This document shows, piece after piece, positions 1-11,689 of a stretch of DNA of 64,000 nucleotides (the first letter of the stretch is position 1; each line of letters opens with the position of its first letter). The translations under genes and the position numbers were made by a program. The notes beneath the pieces are model-generated. The model made no database searches, was not told the origin of the DNA, and saw only the letters and a program-made list of their open reading frames with translations. Source of the DNA: Coenobita brevimanus (taxonomy: Eukaryota; Arthropoda; Malacostraca; Decapoda; Coenobitidae); contig CM064713.1 in the NCBI GenBank assembly GCA_032717465.1, forward strand, positions 1,908,501 to 1,972,500, in the 5' to 3' direction.

Positions 1-150
1 GTGTGGATAGATAGTCGTGCCTATGTAAGTGAGTGTGGATAGATAGTCGTGCCTATGTAAGTGAGTGTGGATAGATAGTCGTGCCTATGTAAGTGAGTGT
101 GGATAGATAGTCGTGCCTATGTAAGTGAGTGTGGATAGACAGTCTTGTGT
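1..150. repeat. 32-bp tandem repeat, cut by the window edge
   Basis: Four nearly exact copies of a 32-bp unit beginning GTGTGGATAGATAGTCGTGC start at 1, 33, 65 and 97. A fifth copy from 129 decays. The array continues beyond the left edge. It has no coding content. Confidence 0.95.
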
Positions 151-179
151 TTAAGTATACATGTAGGAGCGGAGTCAGT

Positions 180-3100
180 CATACACACAGTCATACCCAA
201 CTACACCCACCCACAACCACTTATACCCACTTCCACCCACCTGCAATTACCCATAACCACCTACACGCACCTACACCCACTTCCACCCATCAACATCTAC
301 CCACACCCATGTAAACCCACCTACACCCACTTCCACCCATCTGCATCCACCCATACCCATGTAAACTCACCCACACCCACTTCCATCCATCTACATTCAC
401 CCACACCTATGTAAACCCACCCACATCCACTAACACCCACTTCCACCCATCTACATCCACCCACACACGTGTAAACCCACCTACACTCACTAGTACCCAC
501 TTCCACCTATCAACATCCACCCATACCCGTTTAAACCTATCTACACCCATGAGCACCCACTTCCATCCATCTACATCTACCCACACCCATCCACACCTAC
601 CCACACCCATCCACACCTACCCACACCAATCCATACCTGCCCTCACCCTTCTACACCCATCCACACCAACCCACACCCATCCACACCTACTCACACTCAT
701 CTATACCCGCCCACACCCCTCTACACCCATCCACACCTACCCACACCCTTCCATAAATAGCTACACCCTTCGACACCTACCCACACCTTTCCAGATCCAT
801 CCACACCTGCCCACAACCTTCCACACCTACACACACCCATCCACATCTACCCACAACCTTCTACACCTATCCACACTTTTCCAAACCTATCCACACACTT
901 TCAGACCTACTCACACTTTTCCACACCTATCCACACCCATCCACACCTACCCACACCCTTCCACACCTACCCTCATCCATCCACATCTACCCACACCCTT
1001 CCACACCTACCCTCACCCATCCACACCTACCCACATCCATCCACACCTACCCACACCCTTCCACACCTATCCTCACCCATCTACACCTACCCACACCCTT
1101 CCACACCTACCCTCACCCATCCACACCTGCCCACACCCACCCACACTAATCCACACCTACCCACACCCTTCCACACCTATCCACACCAATCCACACCTAC
1201 CCTCACCCATCCACACCTACCTATACCCATCCACACTTACTCCCACCCATCCACAACTGCCCACATCCCTCCAGATCTACCCACACCCATCCACATCTAC
1301 CCATCCCCTTCCACACCTACCCATCTCCTTCCACATCTACCCTTACCCATCCACGCCTACCTAAACAATTCCACACCTACCCACACCCTTCCACACCTAC
1401 CCTCACCCATCTACACCTACCCACACCATTCCACACCTACCCACACCCTTCCACACATACCCGCACCCATCCACACCTACCCACACCCTACTACGATACA
1501 CCGTCCCATAACCTTCGACACCTACTCACACCCATCCACACCTGCCCACACCCTTTCATACCCACCTACACCCATCGACTCATAGCCACATCTTCCACAC
1601 CTACCCACACCTTTCCATACCCATCCATACACATGCACACCTATCCACATCCATCCCCAATTACTCACACATTTCCACACCTCCCCACAACCTTCCACAT
1701 CTACCCCCACCCATCCACACCTGCCCACACCCCTCCACATCTACCCACACCCATCCACACCTATCCATCCCTTTCCACACCTATCCACACCCATCCATGC
1801 CTACCCACACCCATCCATCCTTACCCACACCATCCACACCTACCCACACCTATCTACACCTAACCACAATCTTCTACACGTACCCACACTCTTCCATACC
1901 CACCCACACCCATGCACACGTACCCACATCCTTCCACATCTACACACATCCTGCCACACTACACACCCATCTACACCTACCCACACCTATCTACACCTAA
2001 CCACAATCTTCTACACGTACCCACACACTTTCATACCCACCCACACCCATGCACACTTACCCACATCCTTCCACACCTACCCACACCCTTCCCACCTACC
2101 TTCCCACAACCTTCCACACATGTGTACACTCCTCCACATCTACCCACACCCATCCACACCTACTGACACCCTTCCACACCTACACATACCCATCCACATC
2201 CTTCCACACCTATTCACATCCTCTCACACCTATCCACACCCATCCATACCTAACCTACACCCATCCACACCTACTCCCACACTTCTACATCTACACACAC
2301 CCATCCACACCTAACCACAATCTTCCACAAGTACCTACGCCGTTCCACACCCACCCACACCCATCCAAACCTGCCCACACATCTCCAGACCTACCCACTC
2401 CCATGCACAGCTAATCACAGTCTTCCCCACGTACCCCCACCCTTCCATACCCACCCAAACTCATCCACACCCTTCCTTACCTATCCACAACCTTCCACAC
2501 CTACCCACACCCTTCCATACCTACCCTCACCTATCTACTCCTACCTAGACCCATCCACACCTGTTCACACCTTTCTACATCTACCTCCACACCTACCCAC
2601 ACCGCTCCACATCTACCCACACCCATGCACACCTACCCATCTCCTTGCACACCTACCCACACCTATCCATACCTACCAGCACCCTTGCACACCTATCCAC
2701 AATCTTCCACACATACACTATTCCCTACCTGCCCACACCTATGCCCACCTACCCACACCCTTGTACACCTACAAACACCCACCCACACCTATCCACACCC
2801 TTCCACACCTACCTACCCACAACCTTCCACACCTGCTTACACCCCTCCACATCTACCTACACCCATCCACACCTGCCGACACCTCTTCACATCTATACAC
2901 ACTCATCCACATCCTTCTGCACCTATTCACACCTATCCACACCCACCTACCTACCCACAACCTTCCACACCTGCCTGCACCCCTCCACATCTACCTACAC
3001 CCATCCACACCTACCGACACCTCTTCACATCTATACACACTCATCCACATCCTTCCACACCTATTCACATCCTTTCACACCTATCCACACCCATCCATAC

Positions 3101-3614
3101 ATGACCCACACCCATCCATACCTGACCCACACCCATCCACACCTACCCCCACACTTCCACATCTACACACACCAATCCACACCTACCCACACCCATCCAC
3201 ACTTAACCACAATCTTCCACAAGTAGCTACGCCCTTTCATACCCATCCACATCCATCCATACCTGTCCACACACCTCCAGATCTACCCACATCCATGCAC
3301 AGTTCATCATAGTCTTCTACACCTACTCACACCCTTCCATACCAACCCACACCCATGCATACTTACCCACACCCTTCTACACCTATCCACAACCTTCCAC
3401 ACCCACCCACACCTTTCCATACCTATCTTCACCCATCCACACCTACCTAAACCCATCCACATCTGCCCACACCTTTCCACACCAACCCGCACTCATCCAT
3501 ACCTACCCACACCCTTGCACACCTATGCACACCAATCCACACATTCCACATCTTCCACACATACCCACACCCTCCCATACCCACTAACACCCATGCACAC
3601 CTACCCACACCCTT

Positions 3615-3671
<57 letters not shown>

Positions 3672-4335
3672 TCCACACCCTTTCACACCTATTCACACCC
3701 ATACATACCTACCCAAACTCTTCCACACCTACCCACACCCATCCACATCTATCCTATTCCATCCACGCCTGTCCACACCCTCCATACCCACCTACTCCCA
3801 TCCATACCAACTTATACTCACTCATACCTACCCACATCCATTAAAACCTACCTACACCCTTCCATATCCAACCACACCCATCCACATCTACCAACACCCA
3901 TCCACACCTGTCCATACTCTTTCACACCCACCCATACCCATCCAAACTATCCGCTCCATCCCCATCTACCCACAAGCTTCCACACGTACCCACACCCTTC
4001 TATACCCACCCACATCCATCCAAACCTACCCACACCCTTCCACACCTGCCCACAACATTCCACACCTACCTCCACCCATCCAGACCTACCCACACCCTCC
4101 ACACTTACCCACACCCTCCACACCTGCCTAGCCCATTCCACACCTACCTACACCCTTTTATACCTACCCTCACCCATCCATACCCACCCACACCCATCCA
4201 CACCTAACTGTCCCCTTCCACACTTACCCACACCTATGCACACCCTTCCAAATCTATCCACGCCCTTCCGTACCTATTCTTACCCTTCCATAGCTACCCA
4301 TACCTTTCTCCACCTGCCCACACTGATTCACAGGT
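180..4335. repeat. C-rich minisatellite block (~4.1 kb)
   Basis: Degenerate tandem repeats of roughly 10- and 20-bp periods built from CCACACC, TACCCACACC, CATCCACACC and CTTCCACACC. Several frames stay open for long stretches (Thr/His/Pro/Tyr-rich) only because TAA, TAG and TGA cannot form easily from this composition, so they are not genes. Higher-order duplication is visible: the segments near 2820-2960 and 2950-3080 are near copies, as are 1857-1990 and 1976-2060. An uninterrupted CA run lies at about 3617-3668. Confidence 0.95.
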
Positions 4336-4339
4336 GCGC

Positions 4340-5380
4340 CATCCTACACTCTACTATACCCATCCCCCATTTACCTATTTACATACACCCACAGCAATTT
4401 ATTCCCCCATTTGTTCCTTCGACAATATTTTTCGTGGTGTCTCGGCGAGTGTCCAATAGCAAATCATAACCCCCCTGTCCTGTACGGCGTAAATTAGTTC
4501 ATATTTCAATAATAGATGGCTCTGTTGCAGGTTTCACCGAGAGAACGGGAAGTTTCTGGCGGGAACGTGACGTCAGCCAGGCGGGAACGTGACGTCAGCC
4601 CTACGTGGACCAATCAGCGATCACTCAAGCTCGATCAGGGAAGCGGGCTTATGTTGTGCTGTTCCTGTACCCCCCCACGGAGCTTTATAACTATGCTTAA
4701 GACGAATCAAGCATACATAAAGGATCCTATCTCGCTCATGCAGTTTTTGCCTCCAGATCAAGTAAATAAAAATGATAGGTTCTGTATTTTATTTTGCACA
4801 TTATTAACTATTTTATATACGTTACCCAGTGTGTTTAAAGTTAGGATAAACTTAAAAACAAACGATTTTATGGCCATTATATACTTAAGAATGTTTATAA
4901 ATACGGCTTTCTGAGGCTCATTTTTCAATAAACTTGATACTACTATTTTGTAGTCCGTGTTTTACTTCGTACCAAATGCATTAGAGGCAGAACATGGTTC
5001 ATGACTTACACACTAGGTGGCGCTGCATGTCTCCAAAAACCACTGTTAGCTCGGCATTTTGGGAGGGGTTTGAACAGGATATCATAAGACCGCGTTGCTG
5101 AGCTGTGGAGCATAGTTCGTGACTCTAACAATAGATGGCGCTGATGGCTCTGTGTTGGCGGGAACCAGCCTGGCTTAGGGAAGGGGTCTTATGTTTTCCT
5201 GTTGACGAAAAACTTAGCTCGGTCGAGAATGTTTGATGCTCTCTGCAGGGGGGAGAGAGCATCAAACAGGGCAGACAGCCCTGTTTTATTATTTTTTGGC
5301 TTTTTGATTATAATTTTATGTCACTAAAGGATTATTAATAAAATACTAGTTGCTACATTAATTTTATTTCATATACCAAA
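4340..5380. promoter_or_regulatory. Non-satellite island with CRE/CCAAT-like motifs and a diverged internal duplication
   Basis: This is the only complex sequence inside the 7-kb satellite domain. At 4558-4602 two direct copies of GGCGGGAACGTGACGTCAGC each contain the palindromic CRE core TGACGTCA, followed by a CCAATCAGCG CCAAT-type box. Around 4498-4670 and again around 5109-5200 a related module recurs (TAGATGGC..., TGGCGGGAA, CTTATGTT...CTGTT). A TATA-like TTTATAA at 4683 and an AATAAA at 4928 follow. A 132-codon plus-strand frame (4516-4914) has no recognisable protein features and I do not call it a gene. A promoter or LTR-like repeat is a possible reading but is unproven. Confidence 0.4.
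5231..5286. other. Two adjacent perfect hairpins
   Basis: GTTTGATGCTCTCT (5231-5244) pairs perfectly with 5254-5267 around a 9-nt loop. AAACAGGGC (5264-5272) pairs perfectly with GCCCTGTTT (5278-5286) around AGACA. The two stems share 5264-5267, so only one can form fully at a time. A T-rich run follows. Confidence 0.8.
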
Positions 5381-5384
5381 ATAA

Positions 5385-5855
5385 TTGTTACACCCCACCC
5401 ACACCCATCTACACCTCTTTCCCATACTTAATGACACTCACACCCACCTACACCCATACACACGTATGTACACCCCCTGCCACACACAAACTTACGTACA
5501 CCCCACCTACACAAATATACACCTATGTATCCCTCGTACACACAAACTCACGTACACCCCTTACACCCACATCCACTCACATACACCCATCTACACTTCC
5601 TACGTGATCAGATTCAAGGAGGTTTAAGCAACAAATTACGATTTGATACACAGCTTAAGTGTAAAGGAATTTATGAATACTTCTGCTACACCTACCCACC
5701 ACACTCACTTCCTCCCGCACCCGCTTACATCCACATACACCCACCTACTCCTACCCACACATACTTGCATCCACTTACATCCACCCACACCCACTTTTAC
5801 CCAAACACCTGCATCCACCCACACATACACCCACATCCACCTACACGTCAGGTAA
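5385..5855. repeat. C-rich minisatellite, second block
   Basis: ACACCCACCTACACCCATA-type repeats resume at 5385-5600 and 5690-5855, separated by about 90 bp of unique sequence. The composition is as in 180-4335. Confidence 0.9.
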
Positions 5856-5859
5856 TTAA

Positions 5860-6214
5860 CATATCCAGTTAACTTATTTTTTCAAGTGATAAATGACACC
5901 TGTCGTGTTGAGGAGCCAGAGATGCATGTGTTTGCACATTAAGCTCAAAAATAAGACTGAAGCTCGATTCTTAGGCTGGTCAGACTGTTGGACATGATTG
6001 GTTCCTTTTTTGTCCTTGTTCACCCATCAGTATAATTGGGGACCTGGTTGGAACATCAACTATTATGATTTGTGGTCTAAGGAAAAACACCTGGTGAAAA
6101 ATGATTGGTTTAACCCTTTCACTTCCAAGACGTAACTCTATTTCAGTCTTGCCACTTCAGCATGGTTTTATTCAATTAGGGAAATATTTTTTGAACTACA
6201 AGGAATTATATAAT
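5860..6214. other. Spacer at the minisatellite strand switch
   Basis: About 350 bp of ordinary AT-rich sequence separating C-rich-top from G-rich-top minisatellite. It contains AACCCTTTCACTTCCAAGAC near 6113, a motif that recurs in similar form near 8311, so it may be part of an old interspersed repeat. No gene is seen. Confidence 0.5.
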
Positions 6215-6617
6215 TTATTGTATAAGTGTGCGAGGGTGTGGGAGTGTTCGAGTGGGTGTGGGAGTGTTTGAGTGCGTGTGGATGTGTCTGAGTGTATATG
6301 GGTGTGTTTGAGTGGATGTTGGAGTGTCTGAATGGGTGTGGGAATGTTTGAGTGCGTGTGGGACTGTTTGAGTAGGTGTGGGGGTCTCTGAGTGCATGTG
6401 GGTGTGTTTGAATGTGTGTCAGTATGTTTGAGTGCGTGTAGATGTGTCTGAATGTGTGTGGGTGTGTCTGAGTGGGTGTGGGTGTACTTGTGTGTGTCAG
6501 TATGTTTGAGTAGGTGTGGGTGTCTGGGGGAGTTTGGGAGTGAGTGGGTGTGGGAGAGTTTGAGTGTGGGTGGTTGTGGGTATGTGTTTGAGTAGATGTC
6601 AGTATGTAGCTGTGTGT

Positions 6618-6690
<73 letters not shown>

Positions 6691-7290
6691 TAAGTTGGTG
6701 TGGGTGGATGTACGTAGATGTGGGAAGGTGTAGGTGAATGTGGAAGGGTGTGGGAGAGTGTACAGTACGTGGGTGTGAGTGGGTTTAGTGGGTGTGGATA
6801 TGTGTGAGTGGGTGGAAGTGGGTGTAGCTTAGTGTGGACAGGTATACGTAAATATGGGTACGTATATGTGGGTGCAGAAGGGTTTGGGTATGTGTAGGTG
6901 GGTGTAGGCAGGTGTGGGTTGGTGTGGGTGGGAGCAGGAGGATGTGGTGGGTGTGGGTGGGTATAGGTGGGTGTGGGTGGGTATAGGTGGGTGTGGGAGG
7001 GTATAAGTGGGTGTGGGTGAATGTTGGAGGGTATGGGCGGATGTAAGTGGTTGTGGGGGGGGGATGCAGGTGCTTATAAATGGGAGTGGGTGGGTGCAGG
7101 TACTTATAAATGGGTGTGGGTGGGTGCAGGTCCTTGTATGTGGGTGTTGGTGTTTGTAAGTGGGTGAAGGTGGGTGCATTTGACTGCAGGTGACTGTAGG
7201 TAGTTGTCAATATGTCTAGGTGGGTGTGGAAGGGTGTAGGTGGATCTCAGTGGGTGTGGGTAGGAGTAGGTGGGCATAAGTAGGTGTAGG
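6215..7290. repeat. G-rich minisatellite block (opposite strand orientation)
   Basis: GTGTGGGTGGGTATAGGTGG-type repeats: the same sequence class as 180-4335 but with the G-rich strand on top. It starts with a GAGTGGGTGTGGGAGTGTTT subtype, contains an uninterrupted GT run (about 6610-6686), and ends with GTGGGTGCAGGTACTTATAA-type units. Runs of GGG spaced by 2-5 nt could form G-quadruplexes (inference). Long His/Thr/Pro frames on the minus strand are compositional artefacts. Confidence 0.93.
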
Positions 7291-7416
7291 CCCTCCGATC
7301 CAGCTCAAAAAGCCCAAGCTGAATAAAATCATTGTGGCAGCAAAAAAACAAATAAATAATTAAAAATAGTCAGTCTGAAGGTGTTAATGTTACCAGATCC
7401 TTTACTAGAGCAAATG

Positions 7417-7712
7417 TCTATCTATCTATCTATTGCTAGACGCCTCAATCCCGTTTGGGGTGGCCACAAACAAATCGCCTCCAAGTCGCCCTGTCCCCCG
7501 CCATTTCACTGCCCTGCTCCCAACTCACACCCCCCTCTCTCATATACCTCTCCACCCCATCCCTCCATCTCATCCTTGGCCTCCCCCTCCCTCTTCCCCC
7601 CTCCACCTCACTCACATACACTCTCTTCGTCAGTCTTTCACCCTCCATCCTCTCCACATGGCCAAACCACCTCAGTGTGTTCCTCATAACGCTTCCTATC
7701 ACATCCACATAC
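7417..7712 (-). mobile_element. RTE-like LINE 3' fragment
   Basis: Minus-strand 3' end of a LINE, tailed by (GATA)n (read as TCTA on the plus strand). The frame at 7445-7708 reads RNTLRWFGHVERMEGERLTK and later RPRMRWRDGVERY, the C-terminal region of RT-encoding elements of this type. It ends in the family's 3' signature GGCCACCCCAAACGGGATTG. It is 5'-truncated with no RT core. Confidence 0.85.
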
Positions 7713-7719
7713 TTATTAC

Positions 7720-8600
7720 TTCTGTCACCTATAACTCACATTCTGCTGAATAAAATCATCTGCTGTTGGCCAGAACAAAAATACTGGATGTACTATTCAG
7801 TAATAACATGCTCTCATGGTACTATAGAGATGTAGTTGGTTTGTTTTCATCTGATGAAATTAGGCCACTCTAACAAGTCAAATACTAAGTCACAGATGTG
7901 TGGAATATGGGTCAGAAATTTATCTCCTTGGTTACTACTGTAAATGATTTTCCCTCTAATTTGACTACATCTGTTCATTAACTATGCTGAAACAGGTCTA
8001 GGAATATTCATCAGTTGCAGATCACTGTGCTATAGTATTAACAGTCTCATGTTCCAAAGACACACAGCTGAATATAATCATCTGGTGTTAGCTGGAATGA
8101 AACACCATACCAGTTGTGTCCATTATGAAAGGATTAATGCTAACAACAAGAACACTCTCAGGCCCCAATACATACTCTCAGCTGCATACAATCACCTGGC
8201 TTTTGCAGGATATAAATTACAAGAGTTGTCCCAATCATAAACTAACTCCCTCAATCAGGGGATGTCTTAAGCTCAATTCATGCTACCTTCTGGCAATAAC
8301 TGACTTCATTAACCCATTCACTACAAAGACAGATACTGGACAGTGACGCCCTCATGTGGTGCCACTGATACAGCCTGGCATCAAAGTCCATTCTTTCTCC
8401 TACAACAATACAGAGCAATGAAGCCAAGTAAACGTAATTCTTCATACTAAACCCTTTATTAAATTCAAGATCTTCTTAGTAACATTACTGCAAACTTCAC
8501 TCAGGAAAATACATACAAGCTGAGAAACAATGAGTATGAAAAGAATGAGAATCTTTAAAAATTCTGGATACTGGTACCTACAGTTTGTTTTAACCTCTAC
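7720..8600. other. Old interspersed repeat fragments, no gene
   Basis: CTGAATAAAATCATCTGCTGTTGGCC (7743), CTGAATATAATCATCTGGTGTTAGC (8069) and GCTGCATACAATCACCTGGC (8182) look like diverged copies of one motif, also present near 7319 and 26799. No convincing coding sequence. Confidence 0.4.
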
Positions 8601-8604
8601 AGTA

Positions 8605-8760
8605 TTGGTAGTAGGTAGTGGTGACCATCATCCACTCACCTAATGGAGTGCTGCCTATTTCTTCATTAGGTGGCTACACTGGCTGACAAGACAAATTTCT
8701 TCTAACCCGGTAAATCATTTACATTGCTGGATTGTAACCATACTCATACAGCCAGATAAT
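8605..8760 (+). mobile_element. Diverged SINE-like 5' module
   Basis: GGTAGTAGGTAGTGGTGACC...CACTCACCTAATGGAGTGCTGCCTATTTCTTC resembles the 5' start of the 44.4-kb copy, followed by GTGGCTACACTGGCTGACAAG. The hairpin is decayed and no tail is visible. Confidence 0.6.
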
Positions 8761-9032
8761 GGTGATGTGGAGCCTAGTATGGTTCCCATGTTAACTGAGT
8801 GGGGAGATGCAAATGTGGCTTCCATCTAGGAACCAAAGCAGCACACAATTCCTCGCAACTCACTATGGAGAGGTGCCGTCCACCACACGAGAACACTAGG
8901 TCACAGCAGGTGATGGCTCTACAGAGCTGATTACTGTCCTGTGATTGATGGGTCTGCTCGACCAGACACACCAGGGTTGCTCTGTTACTACCTCGCTTAG
9001 ACTATGGCAACAACTTTTATATTTCACTTGTG

Positions 9033-9230
9033 ATACTGTCAGATAACTATTCAGCTCAAGGGACATTTTTCAAACTGGATAACATAAAGCCTTCATTAAA
9101 GACTATGGTGACACCTTTCATATTTTATATTTTGATAACTTCATATAACTATTCAGCTCAAGGGACATTTTTCAAACTGGGTGGGTTACATAAAGCCTTC
9201 ATTGAAGACTATGGTGACACCTTTCATATT
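9033..9230. repeat. Tandem repeat (~105-bp unit), third unit displaced to 9673-9745
   Basis: Units start at CAGATAACTATTCAGCTCAA (9041) and CATATAACTATTCAGCTCAA (9144); each contains GGGACATTTTTCAAACTGG and TAAAGCCTTCATT. A third partial unit (CAGATAACTATTCAGTTCAA) begins right after the SINE-like insertion, at 9677. Confidence 0.85.
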
Positions 9231-9672
9231 TATCCTTCTTTCCTTCCATCCTCTTCTGTCTTCTTTCCTTCATTCTTTCCTCGTCCTTCTGCCTATGGGT
9301 GATTTTACACTCCCTCTTTTGTCTTAATTTCCTTCATTCTTTCCTCTTCCTTCTGCCTGTGGGTGACTCTATACTGAGTGACAAGCCAAATGGTTTCCTG
9401 TACACCAGGAAACCATTTACTATGCTGGGTGATAACCACACAACCAAATTTTGGCGCCTGGTGGTTTAGTGGGTAATTAAGCTCCAATCGGACTGAGCCG
9501 GTTTAAGTTTATATCCAAGGGATGGTTGGGGTTGATTGCTCATGTAATGCCACTCAGGGATGAGTGAGGCTGGTCACTCTCATCTTAAATGTTGGGACCA
9601 ACTGCCTAGCCCCGGGCTCCTACACTCCTCATGGGGCAGTGCAAGATTGGATGATGGATGGATGGATGGATA
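9230..9672 (+). mobile_element. SINE-like retroposon, GATG-tailed
   Basis: Same body as 28632-29154, including TGGTTTCCTGTACACCAGGAAACCA (9389-9413, a perfect 10-bp-arm hairpin) and GGCGCCTGGTGGTTTAGTGG, ending (GATG)n at 9650-9671. It interrupts a tandem repeat of about 105 bp whose units flank it. Confidence 0.85.
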
Positions 9673-9749
9673 CCTTCAGATAACTATTCAGTTCAAGGGA
9701 CATTTTTCAAACTGGGTGGGTTACATAAAGCCTTCATTAACCACTTGAT

Positions 9750-11085
9750 TACTAGAGATCACAACTAAGCTGAATGAACTGTCTGGAGATACCAAGAGCA
9801 AATAAAATAAGGCATCATACTCAAGAAGTAAACTACCTGACTACAACAACCTTTTTGTTTTATCCTTGATAACTTAAGATAATTATACTGTATTCAGTTT
9901 TCTGGAGACTTCAATATAGTAAAGCTAGAGACTGCCTTCATCAATGTTGTGCTGTCTGAGATGGCCTTCATCTATGTTGTGTTATCCCCAGATTTTTGTC
10001 AGGTGAGTGGAGATTATTCAATATGGGATAAGATTAAGCCTTCAGTAATCAATGCACTACTAAAGTATGTTTTTTTCTAATCTGACAGTAATCTCTAGCT
10101 CAGCTGACAGCCATGTTGACTTAAGTAACCAAAGAGGCTCATTCCTAACTCATAACTAAGGCTCATCACACTGCAGACACCTATGACTTAGTACTCAAGT
10201 TGTGAAAGTGGCCCAATTCCATCAGGTAAAACAGACCATAGATCCTTCCTACACTGAATGAAGTAATGTGGGAATAGCAAGAATTAAAAACAAAGCATGT
10301 TACTGTACTGAGCAATTTAATCCCTTCATTATGATGATTTCATTATATGCATCAGATGATTTTATTGAGCACTTTGAACTGGAAGGGTAAGATACAGCTC
10401 TCACTATCTCATAACTACTAGGTGCTCTCAGCAGGAAACAGTTAGCTACAAATACATAATAGTCATGACCCATGACTGAGACTCACACTGCTACACATCA
10501 TAATACACATTTCAGATTTCATTTCTTCCTACCACTTTTAAGCTACTGTTGAGATATAATCTGCTGGTTTGTCACTTGGTTTAATTTTCAGTCCACAGAA
10601 AATAATTATCAACTGTACCAGAACTATGGTCTGCCTCATTATGGGAATCTTAATCAAATAAAACTGCCTGATGGCTTCAAGACGGGTTAGGCCTGCAGTC
10701 ATCCCATGTTTTTTGCAGTTGTTAGTGAACAGAAACCTTTGCATTTCAAAAATCCAAACCAATGAAAGCCATCTAAATGAGCCCCACAGCCATAACATAA
10801 CTATGTGACTGCCTGAAAAACATTCATAGTCTTCACTGTACCCCAGATAATCAATAGACATTAGAGTATGCCACACTGAAGTATAATTTCAGATGATTTA
10901 ACAACAAATACTGTTACATCACCTCCAAATATGCCTTAAACTTGTGTACTTGGTGATGCTTTATTCACCTGCGACTAATCAAAGCTGGCTGAACTGCAAA
11001 AAAAAAGTGATGACATCTGCCTGTCTATTACAAGAGGATTATTATGACAGACAGTCAGTTTTTGCTGCACATTAATCTTCCCTTG
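9750..11085. other. Intergenic, nothing recognisable
   Basis: AT-rich unique-looking sequence. The 112-codon minus-strand frame at 10538-10876 has no domain, motif or splice context that I can support. Confidence 0.4.
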
Positions 11086-11089
11086 GACT

Positions 11090-11330
11090 ATGACATGCTA
11101 CCACAGAATTTATATCCAGGTCCACAATTTTACTGCCATGAGGGTCACTAAGGTAGACAATCAAATTTTGTCATGTCTCAAGTTTCCCCTAGTGTACAAC
11201 ATTCAAATTTACATCCAGGGTCATTTAGGTAAACCAATTTTTGCTAAGTTTCACTCTTCCCTAACATATACCATGTGAACCATCAAATATACATCCAGGT
11301 CCCCAATTGTACTGCTGGGGGTAGCAAAAA
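11090..11330. repeat. Diverged tandem repeat (~95-bp unit)
   Basis: Three diverged units sharing a TATATCCAGGTCC, TACATCCAGGGTC or TACATCCAGGTCC core, followed by CACAATTTTACTG, CCAATTTTTGCTA or CCAATTGTACTG. It ends in an A-rich tract at about 11326-11357. No coding content. Confidence 0.6.
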
Positions 11331-11434
11331 AAAAATAAATAAATAAAAAAAATAAAAAGTCAATGATGTCCTTTTGATGTCTAAGACCACAACTCTAGTC
11401 AATATTTTTTTGATAATTCTTCATCATTAGCCAA

Positions 11435-11509
11435 GTCTTAACTTCTGTTCAATTTCCTTCACCTTGTCCTTTCCTGGTTCATCTGTCACCATCTGCAGCA
11501 CCTGTGTGG
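11435..11509 (-). CDS. Candidate terminal exon of an unidentified small gene
   Basis: After a plausible acceptor (GTTTACCACACAG) the minus strand reads VLQMVTDEPGKDKVKEIEQK LRLG and stops at TAA. It is a lysine/glutamate-rich helix-like end with clean codon usage and only this frame open. Phase 0 at its start matches the phase of the donor at 15330, so the two could be spliced into a C-terminus DADK-VLQMV. I do not recognise the protein. It could also be a chance frame in intergenic DNA. Confidence 0.4.
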
Positions 11510-11653
11510 TAAACAAATAATTAATATAAGTACCCTATACAAGGATCCGCATCATATCATCACCATCATCTGGAATGCATCCCTGACTTACTAAAAGAAC
11601 TGCCTGTACAAATGGCCTGGCTTCACAAACAGCCTACAATAAATTGCTGTCAC

Positions 11654-11689
<36 letters not shown>

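Noticed and set aside
549..1364. 271-codon open frame rich in Thr, His and Pro
   Set aside because: It lies wholly within the C-rich minisatellite; several overlapping frames are equally open and the peptide merely follows the repeat. The same applies to the frames at 2625-3312 and 3515-4131 and the minus-strand frames at 6785-7210.
180..4335. CRISPR-like array
   Set aside because: The repeats are degenerate, with no conserved repeat/unique-spacer alternation, and the window is clearly eukaryotic.
4516..4914. 132-codon plus-strand frame in the satellite island
   Set aside because: No domains; it spans the duplicated CRE repeats and CCAAT box, which look regulatory rather than coding.
6215..7290. 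Telomere
   Set aside because: TG-rich but not TTAGG, internal to the window and strongly degenerate. A minisatellite is the simpler reading.
8774..8971. Minus-strand 65-codon frame as a possible CCZ1 or other exon
   Set aside because: No match to CCZ1 and no credible splice sites; the CCZ1 C-terminus was located at 27696-27751.
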